64,000 nt of DNA from Bifidobacterium psychraerophilum (GCF_000741705.1 NZ_JGZI01000010.1:767196-831195); one strand, 5' to 3'. Positions 34,169-43,180 are shown, counted from the stretch's first letter. A program made the numbers and translations. Notes: generated by a model from the sequence alone, not told the origin.

Positions 34169-34323
34169 CACTGAGTCGTTGAACGGCAAGGCATCAGAAC
34201 CGTTCCAGCGGCCCGCAGGCAGACGGGAATATCCAAGGGCACCAAGCGGCGTCGCCTCTCCACTTCCCATGATGCTCCCCATATCGCGTGACATCTCCAT
34301 CACATCGGTGCAGGCGTGCCGAA

Positions 34324-34869
34324 CTAGACCCGTACGATACGTGCGATTGCCTCGATGATGTCATCCTCGCCAGCCGGCTCCCGATCCAAAGCCCTGTGGA
34401 TATTGAGTCCCTCTATCAGTGCGTCGAGCAGGCGCGCGGTACGCGGGTCGAAATGTCGTTCAAGGCTTGCCCGGCTACGGGCCATCCACCCCTCCGTCAC
34501 CTGCCGGTATGCATGATCGCGTGCGGCGAGGGTGTACAACTCATAGGTCACGACCGTATCCGCCTGGGAATGCTCAACAACGATGGACTCCATCACGGCA
34601 TCAAGCGCCTCCGAGCGCGTATGCGCGGAGCGCATCCTTGCATCGAATTGATCCGCGGAGCGTTCGGCGAAACGCGAGAAGGCTTCGTGCAGCAGCTCCT
34701 TCATGCCATTGAAATGGTAGGTCATCGAGCCCAAGGGGACACCAGCCACAGCCGCCACTTTTCGATGAGAGGTTCCGGCCACACCCTGTGTGGCTATCAC
34801 GTGGAGCGCCGCGTCAATAATCCTGTCGCGCCTGCCCGGATCGGCATTCCTAGCTACAGGTGCATCCAT
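34324..34869 (-). CDS. TetR family transcriptional regulator
   Basis: A 181-residue repressor. The N-terminal HTH is DRIIDAALHVIATQGVAGTSHRKVAAVAGVPLGSMTYHFNGMKELL, a clear TetR signature; the C-terminal helical domain would bind a small ligand. The ATG at 34869 follows AAGGG; a TTG two codons earlier is possible. It lies about 90 bases after two acetyltransferase genes on the same strand and may be co-transcribed with them. Its target is unknown. Confidence 0.92.
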   Translation of the reverse strand: MDAPVARNADPGRRDRIIDAALHVIATQGVAGTSHRKVAAVAGVPLGSMTYHFNGMKELLHEAFSRFAERSADQFDARMRSAHTRSEALDAVMESIVVEHSQADTVVTYELYTLAARDHAYRQVTEGWMARSRASLERHFDPRTARLLDALIEGLNIHRALDREPAGEDDIIEAIARIVRV

Positions 34870-34960
34870 GAACAACCCTTCCTTCTACGCACTTAGCGAT
34901 CCGATGGTAGTGGCCGCCAACCGCAAGCACATCGGCAGAGGCGGCCCCGGTGACCGTCCC

Positions 34961-35590
34961 CTATTCGAAGGCGGGCAGATTCATCCGATCGGCTTCGCTG
35001 ATTTCCCTTATGACTTTGCAGGGGACACCGGCTGCCAGCACATTCTCCGGGATGTCATGCGTGACCACGGCACCAGCCCCGATCACCGAACCAGCACCGA
35101 TGTTCGCACCGGCCGTAACCGTGACATTGCCTGCAAGCCAACAATTCGCCCCGATGGTGATGGGTGCGCCATACTCGTAGTCGAAGGTGGAGCCGTCGCG
35201 GTGCTGGCGGGAGTTGCGCTCCTGCCATCGCAGAGGGTGCAGCAGCGTCAGCAATGATACATTCGGGCCGAACATCACATTGTCGCCGATGGTCACCGGG
35301 CACACATCAAGTACCGTGAAGTTGAAATTCGCATACACGTGATCGCCGAGTGTCGTGAACCTGCCGTAATCGAAGAAGATCGGTCCATTCAGATATGTTC
35401 CCACTCCCCTGTTGGGAATGAGTTCGCGGAGTATTGATTCGCGCTGCTCCTCGTCGGATTCCTTGCAGGAGTTGTAATCCTTGCAGAGCTGGTGCGCTTT
35501 GGACAGGAGATTCGCGATTTCGGGAACGGATGGGTCATAGAGCTCCCCCGCGATCATGCGTTCCAGTTGTGTTTTCTCTTCCACGGCCAT
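34961..35590 (-). CDS. sugar O-acetyltransferase (maltose/galactoside acetyltransferase type), copy A
   Basis: A 209-residue left-handed beta-helix acetyltransferase. The N-terminal cap (ERMIAGELYDPSVPEIANLLSKAHQLCKDYN) is the Mac domain. Hexapeptide repeats follow, including ITIGANCWLAGNVTVTAGANIGAGSVIGAGAVVTHDIPENVLAAGVPCKVIR, with the catalytic His in the LLHPLRW region. It uses acetyl-CoA to acetylate maltose-, galactose- or xenobiotic-type sugars in the cytoplasm. GAGGAAAGGA precedes the ATG at 35590. It starts 19 bases after copy B, so the two form an operon. Confidence 0.92.
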   Translation of the reverse strand: MAVEEKTQLERMIAGELYDPSVPEIANLLSKAHQLCKDYNSCKESDEEQRESILRELIPNRGVGTYLNGPIFFDYGRFTTLGDHVYANFNFTVLDVCPVTIGDNVMFGPNVSLLTLLHPLRWQERNSRQHRDGSTFDYEYGAPITIGANCWLAGNVTVTAGANIGAGSVIGAGAVVTHDIPENVLAAGVPCKVIREISEADRMNLPAFE

Positions 35591-35609
35591 GTCCTTTCCT
35601 CGGTCTTGC

Positions 35610-36263
35610 CTATGCCTGGTTCCCGCGAGCGTCCAAACGCTCCAGATAACCCGTCTTGTCATCGGATGTGATCGGCTTGAGGACGCGCGCCGGGTTGCCC
35701 ACCGCCACCACATGTTCAGGAATATCCTTCGTCACCACCGAACCAGCACCGATCACCGATCCGGCACCGATCGTGACACCTCCGAGAACGATCACATGGC
35801 CACCGAGCCATACCCCGTCCTCAAGAATGATTGGGCTCGCCTGGCAGGCCCCGTTGATTCTTTCATCCCTGTCGAGTGCGTGGTTGGTGGCGAACAAACC
35901 GACTTTTGGCGCGATCCAGACATTGTCATGAATGGTGACAGGTGCATTGTCGAGAATCGCGCAGTCGTAATTGATATGAACATTGGATCCGATGCTGATA
36001 TTGCATCCCAGCTCACACCTGAAATTCGGTTTGATAACCGCATCATCGCCGACCGCTCCCAACAACTGCGACAGTATCTCGCCCTGCCGTTGAGGATTGT
36101 CATAACCGAGTCGGTTATATTCGGTGAAGAGCCTCTCGGCGCGCAATCGCGCCGAATCGATATCCGGATGCGTGTCCTGATAGACCTGACCGGCAATCAT
36201 GCGGGCCCATTCCACTTTCCCTGATTCGCTCATCGTTTCAGTGATATCCATATTCTCCCCCAT
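35610..36263 (-). CDS. sugar O-acetyltransferase, copy B
   Basis: A protein of about 217 residues, paralogous to copy A. The Mac cap (EWARMIAGQVYQDTHPDIDSARLRAERLFTEYNRL) precedes a left-handed beta helix with FATNHALDRDERI (catalytic His) and ILEDGVWLGGHVIVLGGVTIGAGSVIGAGSVVTKDIPEHVVAVGNPARVLKPI. It shares the ending motif VGNPARV-type with NodL/LacA/Maa enzymes. Several in-frame ATGs (36263, 36251, 36233) make the exact start uncertain; GGGGGAG precedes 36251. It is first in the operon and diverges from the MarR gene. Confidence 0.9.
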   Translation of the reverse strand: MGENMDITETMSESGKVEWARMIAGQVYQDTHPDIDSARLRAERLFTEYNRLGYDNPQRQGEILSQLLGAVGDDAVIKPNFRCELGCNISIGSNVHINYDCAILDNAPVTIHDNVWIAPKVGLFATNHALDRDERINGACQASPIILEDGVWLGGHVIVLGGVTIGAGSVIGAGSVVTKDIPEHVVAVGNPARVLKPITSDDKTGYLERLDARGNQA

Positions 36264-36456
36264 ACTTCCTGAGATCAACCAGAGTCTCCATTCGGCGGCG
36301 CAGCCGAAGACCCATCAATGTGTACGAATGTACACTATACCTGGGATACGTTGCCACCGCACGGATAAAGGATGCAAGCAGGGTGCCGCGCCGTACGCCG
36401 AACTCGTCACCGCCGTCCTCGAGGAGCCGCAACATCGAAGAGATAATTTCCAATAT

Positions 36457-36484
36457 GATATAGTTTCCAATATGAAACTATATC
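36457..36484. promoter_or_regulatory. perfect palindromic operator overlapping marR start
   Basis: Arms GATATAGTTTC and GAAACTATATC (11 bases each, perfect) flank a six-base spacer that contains the first bases of the MarR start codon. A TATGAT box at 36454-36459 could be the -10, giving a leaderless or nearly leaderless transcript. Binding here would block transcription of the regulator itself. Confidence 0.75.
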
Positions 36485-36912
36485 AAGACGGCGATCTCCA
36501 CGATGCCCTGATGCTGCTGCAATGCGAATTCGTGGCCCAACGCAAGAGGGTCAATCCTTCGGACATCACATGGCTGCAATACGACATCCTCTCGTCACTG
36601 AGGAGCGGGGCGACGATGCCGTCATCATTGAGTGTGCAACTCGGCATCTCACGATCGAAGCTCTCCAAGAGTCTGGGAGAACTCAAGTCCTTGGGATTCA
36701 TCGAGCAGACGCCGAGCGCCCATGACCGCAGGGAGTTGCAGACATCCCTGTCGGACAAGGGCCTGCACCTGCTGCACGATATCGACGATCAGCACCACGA
36801 ACTCACCGAAAGCGCGGCATCCGTGTGGTCCCCCGAAGAACAGCGGTCATTCGCGAATCTGGCGACGGAGCTCGTCTCGGTGCTGCGGGAACAGCGGAAA
36901 CAGCAACGGTAA
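36472..36912 (+). CDS. MarR family transcriptional regulator
   Basis: A 146-residue winged-helix regulator. The DNA-binding part is TWLQYDILSSLRSGATMPSSLSVQLGISRSKLSKSLGELKSLGFIEQTPSAHDRRELQTSLSDKGLHLL, with the wing DRRELQ typical of MarR. The ATG at 36472 has no ribosome site, and an upstream extension would need non-standard starts, so a leaderless mRNA is likely (inference). It precedes a UvrA-like gene by 30 bases and probably controls it in response to a drug or aromatic ligand. Confidence 0.88.
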   Translation: MKLYQDGDLHDALMLLQCEFVAQRKRVNPSDITWLQYDILSSLRSGATMPSSLSVQLGISRSKLSKSLGELKSLGFIEQTPSAHDRRELQTSLSDKGLHLLHDIDDQHHELTESAASVWSPEEQRSFANLATELVSVLREQRKQQR

Positions 36913-36942
36913 CGCGACGACGGACGGACAAAGCCGGCTCTG

Positions 36943-39279
36943 ATGAGCCGCGAGGGAATGACGGGTGATATGGCAACACACGACGAATCAATCATCATCG
37001 AGCATGCAACAACCAATAATCTCAGGAACATCAACGTCTCCATACCCAAACGCCGGATCACCGTGGTCACCGGTGTATCCGGTTCCGGGAAATCATCCCT
37101 GGTATTCTCAACGCTTGCCGCGGAATCGCAACGCAATGCCAGCCAAGGATACAGCGCCTACATTCGGCACCTGCTGCCGAAATACGACGCGCCCGACGTG
37201 GAGCGAATCGAACATCTCCCCTTCTCCATCGTCGTGACGCAACAGACCCTGAGCGGTAATGCCAGATCCACCGTCGGAACGTACAGCGATCTGTTCACCG
37301 CCCTTCGCCTGCTCTTCTCTCGCGTCGCGAAACCATGGATCGGCTATTCGATGGCCTATTCCTTCAACAATCCGGCGGGGATGTGCCCGAGATGCCAAGG
37401 TCTGGGCACCACCACAAGCATCCTGCCCTCCCGCTTGCTCAACACATCGGCATCACTGAACGAGGGGGCCATACTATTCCCCACCTTCCAGCCAGGCGGA
37501 TGGCGGCTGACCCGGTACGCGGATTCCGGCTTTTTCGACAATGATCTGCCCTTGGAACAATGGCCGCAATCATCCATCGAACTGTTGCTGCATGGCGGCA
37601 AACAGAAACCACCACACCCGGCGGCCTCATGGCACAAAACAGCCAGCTACCTCGGGCTCATCCCTCGCATAGAGCAGAGTTTCCTCAATCAGGGCACGGG
37701 AGCCTATGCAAGCGAGATCAAAGGAATCACCACCAGCACGACCTGTCCGGATTGCCAAGGTGCACGGGTCAATGAACGGGCCCGCTCGGCGATGATCGAG
37801 GGAGTGAATATCGCCGATTGCTGCGCGATGAGCATCGTCGAGCTCCGCTCCTGGCTCAGCAGGCTTGAGAACAGCCATGCCGCCGTGATTATCAAAGAGC
37901 TTCTCAATGGCATAGACAACCTCATGGCGGTGGGACTCGGCTATCTCAGCCTTTCCAGAACCACGACGAGTCTGTCCGGCGGCGAGGCCCAACGTCTGAA
38001 ACTCGCCCATTATCTGAACAGTCCACTCAGTGATGTGCTCTATATCTTCGACGAGCCAAGCGTCGGACTTCACCCCCACGACCTCATCGGAGTCAAAACC
38101 ATCTTCACGGGACTCCGGGATAAAGGGAACACCGTCGTCATCGTCGATCATGACCCGGATGTCATCGCGATCGCCGACAAGGTCATCGACCTGGGGCCGG
38201 GTGCTGGAAGCGATGGCGGAGAGGTCGTTTTCGCGGGGAGCTATCACGAACTGCTCAGCAGCGAGACGGCCACGGCGCGAGCGTTGCGACACCCCGGAAC
38301 ACTGCGAAGCGCTCCCGACGATGGGGCCAGCCAACACAACAGCTCCCATAGCTTCGATATCAGCACTTTCAGTGCACGCAACCTCCATAATGTCGCCGTC
38401 AGCATCCCGAAAGACTGCCTGTGCACGGTGACGGGCGTTGCGGGTTCCGGCAAAAGCACGCTTTTGACCGAAGGCTTCATGAAACAGCACCGGGCCGTGA
38501 TGCTTGACCAGAAAGCCATACACGCCAATAGCCGTTCGAACATCCTGAGTTATATGGGAGTCTTCGAAGCCTTACGAAAGGACTTTTCAGCCGCAACGCA
38601 CAGAAGCGCCTCCCTGTTCTCATACAACGGCGAGGGGGCTTGCCCCGGATGCAAAGGGAAAGGCATAGTCACCATAGACATCGCCTATCTTGGGGAAAGC
38701 TCATACACCTGCGAGGATTGCGCGGGGTCCAGATATTCCCCTGACGCTCTCAGAGCAGTGCATCGGGGGCTGAACATCGCCCAGGCTCTGAAACTGAGCG
38801 CCCGGGAGGCGCGGCGCCGTTATCCCATCCCCATCGGTGCGGCCATGCGACGACTCGAGGATGTTGGTCTGGATTACCTCTCGATAGGGCAATCATTGGA
38901 TACGCTCTCAGGCGGCGAACTGCAACGACTGAAATTGGCGAAACTGCTAATGGAGCGCACCGATGGCGCACTGATCCTGGATGAACCGACCAGCGGACTG
39001 CATGAGTCGAATATCCAACAACTGATCGATCTGCTGCGTCGTCTCATCCGGGACCAGGGCATCAGCATCATCGTGATCGAACACAATATGCGCTTCATCG
39101 GGCAGTCCGATTGGGTGATCGACGTCGGACCGGGAGCCGGAAGCGAGGGAGGACGCATACTCTTCGAAGGCTCGCCGCAAGGCTTGGCCGCTTACGGTGA
39201 AACACCCAGTGGACGGGCTCTACGGTCCTATTTCTCGCCGGACCCATCCAAGCGCATCGACACAGCCAAGTTGTCATGA
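36943..39279 (+). CDS. UvrA-like ABC ATPase (excinuclease A paralogue)
   Basis: A 778-residue twin-ATPase protein of the short UvrA-like class, lacking much of the insertion domains of the housekeeping UvrA (about 940 residues). ATPase 1: GVSGSGKSS, LSGGEAQRLKLA, LYIFDEPSVGLHPHD. ATPase 2: GVAGSGKST, LSGGELQRLKLA, ALILDEPTSGLHESN. Zinc modules remain as CPRCQG with CPDCQG, and CPGCKGKG with CEDCAG. Such paralogues (DrrC-like or class II UvrA) are linked to DNA-intercalator resistance rather than general repair. Linkage to MarR supports a drug-response role (inference). The exact start among the first three Met is uncertain. Confidence 0.9.
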   Translation: MSREGMTGDMATHDESIIIEHATTNNLRNINVSIPKRRITVVTGVSGSGKSSLVFSTLAAESQRNASQGYSAYIRHLLPKYDAPDVERIEHLPFSIVVTQQTLSGNARSTVGTYSDLFTALRLLFSRVAKPWIGYSMAYSFNNPAGMCPRCQGLGTTTSILPSRLLNTSASLNEGAILFPTFQPGGWRLTRYADSGFFDNDLPLEQWPQSSIELLLHGGKQKPPHPAASWHKTASYLGLIPRIEQSFLNQGTGAYASEIKGITTSTTCPDCQGARVNERARSAMIEGVNIADCCAMSIVELRSWLSRLENSHAAVIIKELLNGIDNLMAVGLGYLSLSRTTTSLSGGEAQRLKLAHYLNSPLSDVLYIFDEPSVGLHPHDLIGVKTIFTGLRDKGNTVVIVDHDPDVIAIADKVIDLGPGAGSDGGEVVFAGSYHELLSSETATARALRHPGTLRSAPDDGASQHNSSHSFDISTFSARNLHNVAVSIPKDCLCTVTGVAGSGKSTLLTEGFMKQHRAVMLDQKAIHANSRSNILSYMGVFEALRKDFSAATHRSASLFSYNGEGACPGCKGKGIVTIDIAYLGESSYTCEDCAGSRYSPDALRAVHRGLNIAQALKLSAREARRRYPIPIGAAMRRLEDVGLDYLSIGQSLDTLSGGELQRLKLAKLLMERTDGALILDEPTSGLHESNIQQLIDLLRRLIRDQGISIIVIEHNMRFIGQSDWVIDVGPGAGSEGGRILFEGSPQGLAAYGETPSGRALRSYFSPDPSKRIDTAKLS

Positions 39280-39297
39280 GGCACTCCGGGCATCCGA

Positions 39298-39327
39298 CCT
39301 GGCACGTCGCATGAACGACGCACCAGG
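39298..39327. terminator. terminator-like hairpin between convergent genes
   Basis: CCTGG..CGTCG pairs with CGACG..CCAGG around a CATGAA loop, between the convergent UvrA-like and lipoprotein genes. No T-run follows, so efficiency is uncertain. Confidence 0.55.
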
Positions 39328-39353
39328 ATCATCCGTGCCCGCACCAGCCGGTC

Positions 39354-39896
39354 TTACTTGCCTGCGAAATCCTTGCTGGCTACGGTTGCGCCACTCGCAT
39401 CCCTGTAGATCACCCGAACCACCGGATTATCCACTTCCACCGCGCTCTTCATCATCGTGGCGATGGATTGGAATGTGGAAGCCTGCTTATCCAGACCCGA
39501 GTTGAGCTGGTCGGCCAGACCCGCCGTGGATGCACTCATGCCGTCAGGCAAGGTGAAGTCGTATACCAGCGCGTTGCCCTCACCACGGACGTCAAGCGAC
39601 ATCCCACCGGATTCCGCCTGTGATTTCACGGAGGACAGCTGGCTTTGCACCTCGTCGGATTTTACATACTCGTCGATTGACTTGTATCTCCCGGAAGCCG
39701 GACTTGAAGTGTCCGATGTGCTCTTGCTGGCATCCGGATTCGCGGTTGCGGTTTTGGTTGTGTTTGCCTTGGACGACTGAGTCTGTGACGGGGTGGCGTC
39801 GTCAGCCGCATTCGACGAACCGCAGGCGGACAATGATGCCATCAGACAGAGCGAACCCACCCCGGCAGCCATAATGGACAGAGTTCTCTTCTTCAT
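39354..39896 (-). CDS. putative lipoprotein (DUF4854-like)
   Basis: A 180-residue exported protein. Residues 1-25 are a lipoprotein signal with lipobox LSAC. A Ser/Thr/Ala-rich linker (about 26-68) follows, and then a domain of about 110 residues starting YKSIDEYVKSDEVQSQLSSVKSQ and containing LDVRGEGNALVYDFTLPDG and VVRVIYRDASGATVASKDF. This resembles the DUF4854 lipoproteins common in bifidobacteria. No function is known. It would be anchored on the outer face of the membrane. Confidence 0.85.
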   Translation of the reverse strand: MKKRTLSIMAAGVGSLCLMASLSACGSSNAADDATPSQTQSSKANTTKTATANPDASKSTSDTSSPASGRYKSIDEYVKSDEVQSQLSSVKSQAESGGMSLDVRGEGNALVYDFTLPDGMSASTAGLADQLNSGLDKQASTFQSIATMMKSAVEVDNPVVRVIYRDASGATVASKDFAGK

Positions 39897-40046
39897 ATCG
39901 TTCCCCTTCTTCTCCCTGGATACGTTCAGGCAACTTTACACAAGTGCTTGAGCGGAACCAAATGGAGCCGGCCGCCAGGGGGCTCGACACAGGCGGAATC
40001 GACTGCCGGAACCGAGATCACCTCGGGTCCGATTACCATAAGGGTC

Positions 40047-40601
40047 ATGACCTGTGAAAGCGCCCTGATAATCATTGACTTCCAGAACGCGGTGGTGCGA
40101 GACTGCGTGGATGTGCCCGCAATCATCGAACGACTCAACCTGCTCATCGGCAGAGCACGGGAACATCAGGTGCCTGTCATCTGGGTTCAGGATGATGACG
40201 AAGGGCACCGCAAGGGCAGCGATGCGTGGCGGCTCGATAAGCGTTTGGACGTGCGCGAAGACGATATATTCTCCGACAAACGATACGGCGACGCCTTCGC
40301 CGAAACCTCCTTGCAACGGACATTGGAGTCACTCGGTGCGACAACGTTGGTCATCGCCGGTGCCCAGAGCGCGGCATGCATCCGCTGCACCTGGCATAGC
40401 GCCCTGCTGCGCGGTTTCAACACCGTGTTGGTGACGGATGCACACACCACCGAGGACATGAATTACGGCGAATACGAGCTCAGCGCCAAACAGATCATTG
40501 ACTTCACCAATCTGTATGCGCAATACGGCAGCGAATGGCCGGCCAACAGAGGCACCGCACTGCCCACGGACTCCATCGACTTCGCCAAGCCGCTGCTGTA
40601 A
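40047..40601 (+). CDS. isochorismatase-like cysteine hydrolase
   Basis: A 184-residue hydrolase of the isochorismatase/nicotinamidase superfamily. The catalytic Asp is in ALIIIDFQNAVV, the Lys in SDKRYGDAFAETSL and the nucleophilic Cys in VIAGAQSAACIRCT. Members hydrolyse amides (nicotinamide, carbamoyl compounds) or vinyl ethers. The ATG at 40047 begins the homologous part; AAGGG lies close upstream. A longer frame starts at 39948 but looks non-coding. The specific substrate is unknown. Confidence 0.9.
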   Translation: MTCESALIIIDFQNAVVRDCVDVPAIIERLNLLIGRAREHQVPVIWVQDDDEGHRKGSDAWRLDKRLDVREDDIFSDKRYGDAFAETSLQRTLESLGATTLVIAGAQSAACIRCTWHSALLRGFNTVLVTDAHTTEDMNYGEYELSAKQIIDFTNLYAQYGSEWPANRGTALPTDSIDFAKPLL

Positions 40602-40663
40602 GCCGCCCGTCACCGTATAAGCCAGTTGCAACACAACAATTCTCGCAAAACGGTACGCATATT

Positions 40664-40699
40664 GTCCGTGATTGCATCTCCGGTGATGCGACCACGGAC
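40664..40699. terminator. terminator-like hairpin between convergent hydrolase genes
   Basis: GTCCGTG pairs with CACGGAC, and an inner GCATC/GATGC stem continues it, between two convergent genes. Confidence 0.6.
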
Positions 40700-40723
40700 G
40701 ACGGACGATTCTCACAGCCGCTC

Positions 40724-41272
40724 TTAGAAAGCAGACAGGCTTGTCAGCTGCTGGGACAGCAGTGCGGATAGCAGGGGCTGACGCTTCTTGGTGAAGTGAC
40801 CGTCATTGCGCAGAATCAGCGTCCCTCCAAGATGATCGAACAAGGCCTTACCCTGCTTCTCGTCGCAGTGGAAGGGGTCGTTGAAGGAGTTCAGCATGAT
40901 GAAGTCCTTCGCATTCGAACGAATCACATCCCAATCGTATGAATCCTTCAGGGCACTGTGTCGCATGCCGTTATCCGAGCAGTACCCGGCCACCAGGTAG
41001 GCCGACAGCACAGGTGTCCGCGCTTGCTCCAGCAAGGCCAGAACGATATTGCTCCCAGCCGAGTGACCGATGAGCACGGTTTCCGGCCCCATCTGCAGAC
41101 CGAGTCCCTGAATCTGCGCAAGAGTCGACTCCAAAGGCTCGCGGTCAAGTTCGGGGAGTTCCGGTACACCGCATTGGATTCCCACGGCCTCCAAGGATTC
41201 AGCCAATGGTCGATACCAGAATTTATCAGCATTCGCGTGAGGCGATGTTCCATGAACAATGATCACATTCAT
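40724..41272 (-). CDS. RBBP9/YdeN-type alpha/beta hydrolase
   Basis: A 182-residue serine hydrolase of the RBBP9/YdeN family. It starts NVIIVHGTSPHANADKFWYRPL, the nucleophile Ser is in VLIGHSAGSNIVLALLE, the Asp in NSFNDPFHCDEKQ and the catalytic His in NDGHFTKK. The ATG at 41272 has GGAG upstream. Physiological substrates of these small hydrolases are unknown. It appears to be a single gene. Confidence 0.9.
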   Translation of the reverse strand: MNVIIVHGTSPHANADKFWYRPLAESLEAVGIQCGVPELPELDREPLESTLAQIQGLGLQMGPETVLIGHSAGSNIVLALLEQARTPVLSAYLVAGYCSDNGMRHSALKDSYDWDVIRSNAKDFIMLNSFNDPFHCDEKQGKALFDHLGGTLILRNDGHFTKKRQPLLSALLSQQLTSLSAF

Positions 41273-41377
41273 CAGTCCGTCTCCTTCATACCGGTGTACT
41301 CCAACAATCGCCCCCACCCTATCCGCCCTTATGAACACCACCACAAGGCATGAACCGGTATAGCGCGATCCTGCGGC

Positions 41378-41782
41378 CTACTCGTATTGGGATTCTACGG
41401 AGCTCTGCATATCGGACGCCTCCGGATGCGCCGGAGCCTGAATGACCGGGGCGTTGCGAAGCACCTCCTCGATCATGCTGCGCGTCGCCATGAGATGGGT
41501 GATCTGTACGTCGATATCCTTGGCTTTCGCTTTCAGCTCGGCACGTTCCCTGAGGCATACCCCGCTCTCATAATCCAGGCATGAGGATAGCCGCTGTATC
41601 TGCTTGATCGTCAGCCCGGCCGCCAACATATCGCGAATGCGCAGAGCGATCCGTTTATCCCGCTCTTCGAATTCCCGGTATCCTGACACGCCACGCTTCT
41701 GGGGCAGCAGATGACTGTTGCTCCAGTACCTCACCTGCCTCGCGGTCAGGCCTGTTGACCGGGCGAATTCGCCTATTCGCAT
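41378..41782 (-). CDS. MerR family transcriptional regulator
   Basis: A 134-residue regulator with the N-terminal winged helix MRIGEFARSTGLTARQVRYWSNSHLLPQKRGVSGYREFEERD, then a dimerisation coil with two Cys (SSCLDYESGVCLRER) that could sense thiol or metal stress. AAGGGG precedes the ATG. It is transcribed divergently from an MFS transporter, and a MerR-type promoter with a 19-base spacer lies between them, so it probably activates the transporter gene. Confidence 0.92.
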   Translation of the reverse strand: MRIGEFARSTGLTARQVRYWSNSHLLPQKRGVSGYREFEERDKRIALRIRDMLAAGLTIKQIQRLSSCLDYESGVCLRERAELKAKAKDIDVQITHLMATRSMIEEVLRNAPVIQAPAHPEASDMQSSVESQYE

Positions 41783-41810
41783 AAAGAACCCCTTAGTCCC
41801 CGCATTCGAT

Positions 41811-41841
41811 TTGACCTTAACACCAATGTCAAGGCTTAGCG
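41811..41841 (+). promoter_or_regulatory. MerR-type promoter of the MFS gene
   Basis: TTGACC (-35) and TTAGCG (possible -10) are separated by 19 bases, the long spacer typical of MerR-activated promoters. The spacer carries an inverted repeat (TTGAC / GTCAA and CCTT / AAGG) as the operator dyad. Confidence 0.7.
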
Positions 41842-41899
41842 TGTGTGTCGTTCACCCGCAACATCGAAGCTGGAACGATTCAGCATTCAAGGACGCACA

Positions 41900-43180
41900 A
41901 TGAAGAAGCTTGTCACACTTTCTTTCCTGGTTATGTTCCTCATCGGAACGGACACCTTTCTGGTATCGCCTCTGTTACCGGCGCTCTCGTCACGTATGTC
42001 ATTTCCCCTGGCGCGGGGAGGCTGGCTCGTTTCGGCCTATGCGATCGGATATTGCATCGCGGCGCTCGTCATAGGACCTCTTTCGGACCGGATGAACCGA
42101 AGAAGGGTGCTGATAACAGGCCTGCTGTTGTTCTCGCTCGCCACAAGCGCCTGCGCTCTGGCCACCGGCTTCTGGATGCTGCTGGCGCTGCGCCTGCTCA
42201 CCGGCGTCTGTGCGGCTATAGGCTCGCCGCAGATATGGGCGATCATCCCTCAGATAGTGCCAAAGAAGAGGATCGCAGCGGTGATGTCGGCACCCACGGC
42301 CGGACTGACCATCGCCACCATGCTTGGCGTGCCCATCGGGAGCTTTCTCTCGGTACGCAGCAGCAGCACGCCCTTTCTGGTGGTCGGCGGGATCTCGCTA
42401 CTGGTCACTGCGGCCTTGATGCTGTTGTTCCCAGCCGTCCCATCGTTGCCACATACGACGCCGACCAAACCTGCAGCGGCGGCGTCCAGTGACGCTCCGG
42501 ACGGTGACGGACAGGAGGGCGCTGTCGCATCCCATACGGTCATCGCATCGCTGGTGGGCTCGTATCGCAGACTGTTCGGCAATCCACGGGCATGGAAGTA
42601 CTTCCTCGCCTATCTCATCTTCCAGGTAGGGAATTTCGCGGTCATGACCTTCATCGCCACCTGGTTCGCCGAGGACTTCGGACTCGACCAGACACACATA
42701 GGCCTCGCGGTGATGGTCATCGGCATAGGCAACAGTTTCGGGGCCTTCGGCGGCCCCTTACTGACATCGCGATTGCCTCACGGGCGCTTGATGCTTCTGG
42801 GATTCGGGATCTATCTGCTCGCCTACGCTTTCCTTGCCGCTTCGCCCAGGATTGTCTATGCATGCGGGATCCTCTTTCTCAGCTATATGGTCAGCGGTGC
42901 GATCTTCCCACTCTTCATCGAGAGGCTGCAATCCCTGACGACCACCCAGCGCGGGACCGTATCCACGCTGAGCAACATCACGATGTATGCGGGCAGCACC
43001 ATCGCGGGCTTCATAGGAGGCCCCTTGATGCTCCTGTTGCCGGGCTTCTGGGGAATCTCCATACTGGCCTTGATCGCCATGGCCCTCTCACTCTACGTGT
43101 GGCAACGTTCCGGTGCGCTCACGGACGATACGCAGCAGCCGTCTCTGGCACGCCACGGCGACCACCGTGAGGATGAATGA
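41900..43180 (+). CDS. MFS transporter (DHA1-like drug/metabolite exporter)
   Basis: A 426-residue protein with 12 predicted transmembrane segments. Motif A appears as LVIGPLSDRMNRRRVLITGL between helices 2 and 3. The N-terminus KKLVTLSFLVMFLIGTDTFLVSPLLPALSS resembles arabinose-efflux/Bcr-type exporters. The ATG at 41900 follows AAGGA. A Ser/Ala/Asp-rich cytoplasmic loop sits in the middle (near 200-215). Divergent MerR control suggests an inducible export pump; its substrate is unknown. Confidence 0.92.
   Translation: MKKLVTLSFLVMFLIGTDTFLVSPLLPALSSRMSFPLARGGWLVSAYAIGYCIAALVIGPLSDRMNRRRVLITGLLLFSLATSACALATGFWMLLALRLLTGVCAAIGSPQIWAIIPQIVPKKRIAAVMSAPTAGLTIATMLGVPIGSFLSVRSSSTPFLVVGGISLLVTAALMLLFPAVPSLPHTTPTKPAAAASSDAPDGDGQEGAVASHTVIASLVGSYRRLFGNPRAWKYFLAYLIFQVGNFAVMTFIATWFAEDFGLDQTHIGLAVMVIGIGNSFGAFGGPLLTSRLPHGRLMLLGFGIYLLAYAFLAASPRIVYACGILFLSYMVSGAIFPLFIERLQSLTTTQRGTVSTLSNITMYAGSTIAGFIGGPLMLLLPGFWGISILALIAMALSLYVWQRSGALTDDTQQPSLARHGDHREDE

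Noticed and set aside
34183..34209. Hairpin downstream of tRNA-Arg as integration site or terminator
   Set aside because: Only a six-base stem with a long loop; no integrase gene and no duplicated tRNA 3' end were seen.
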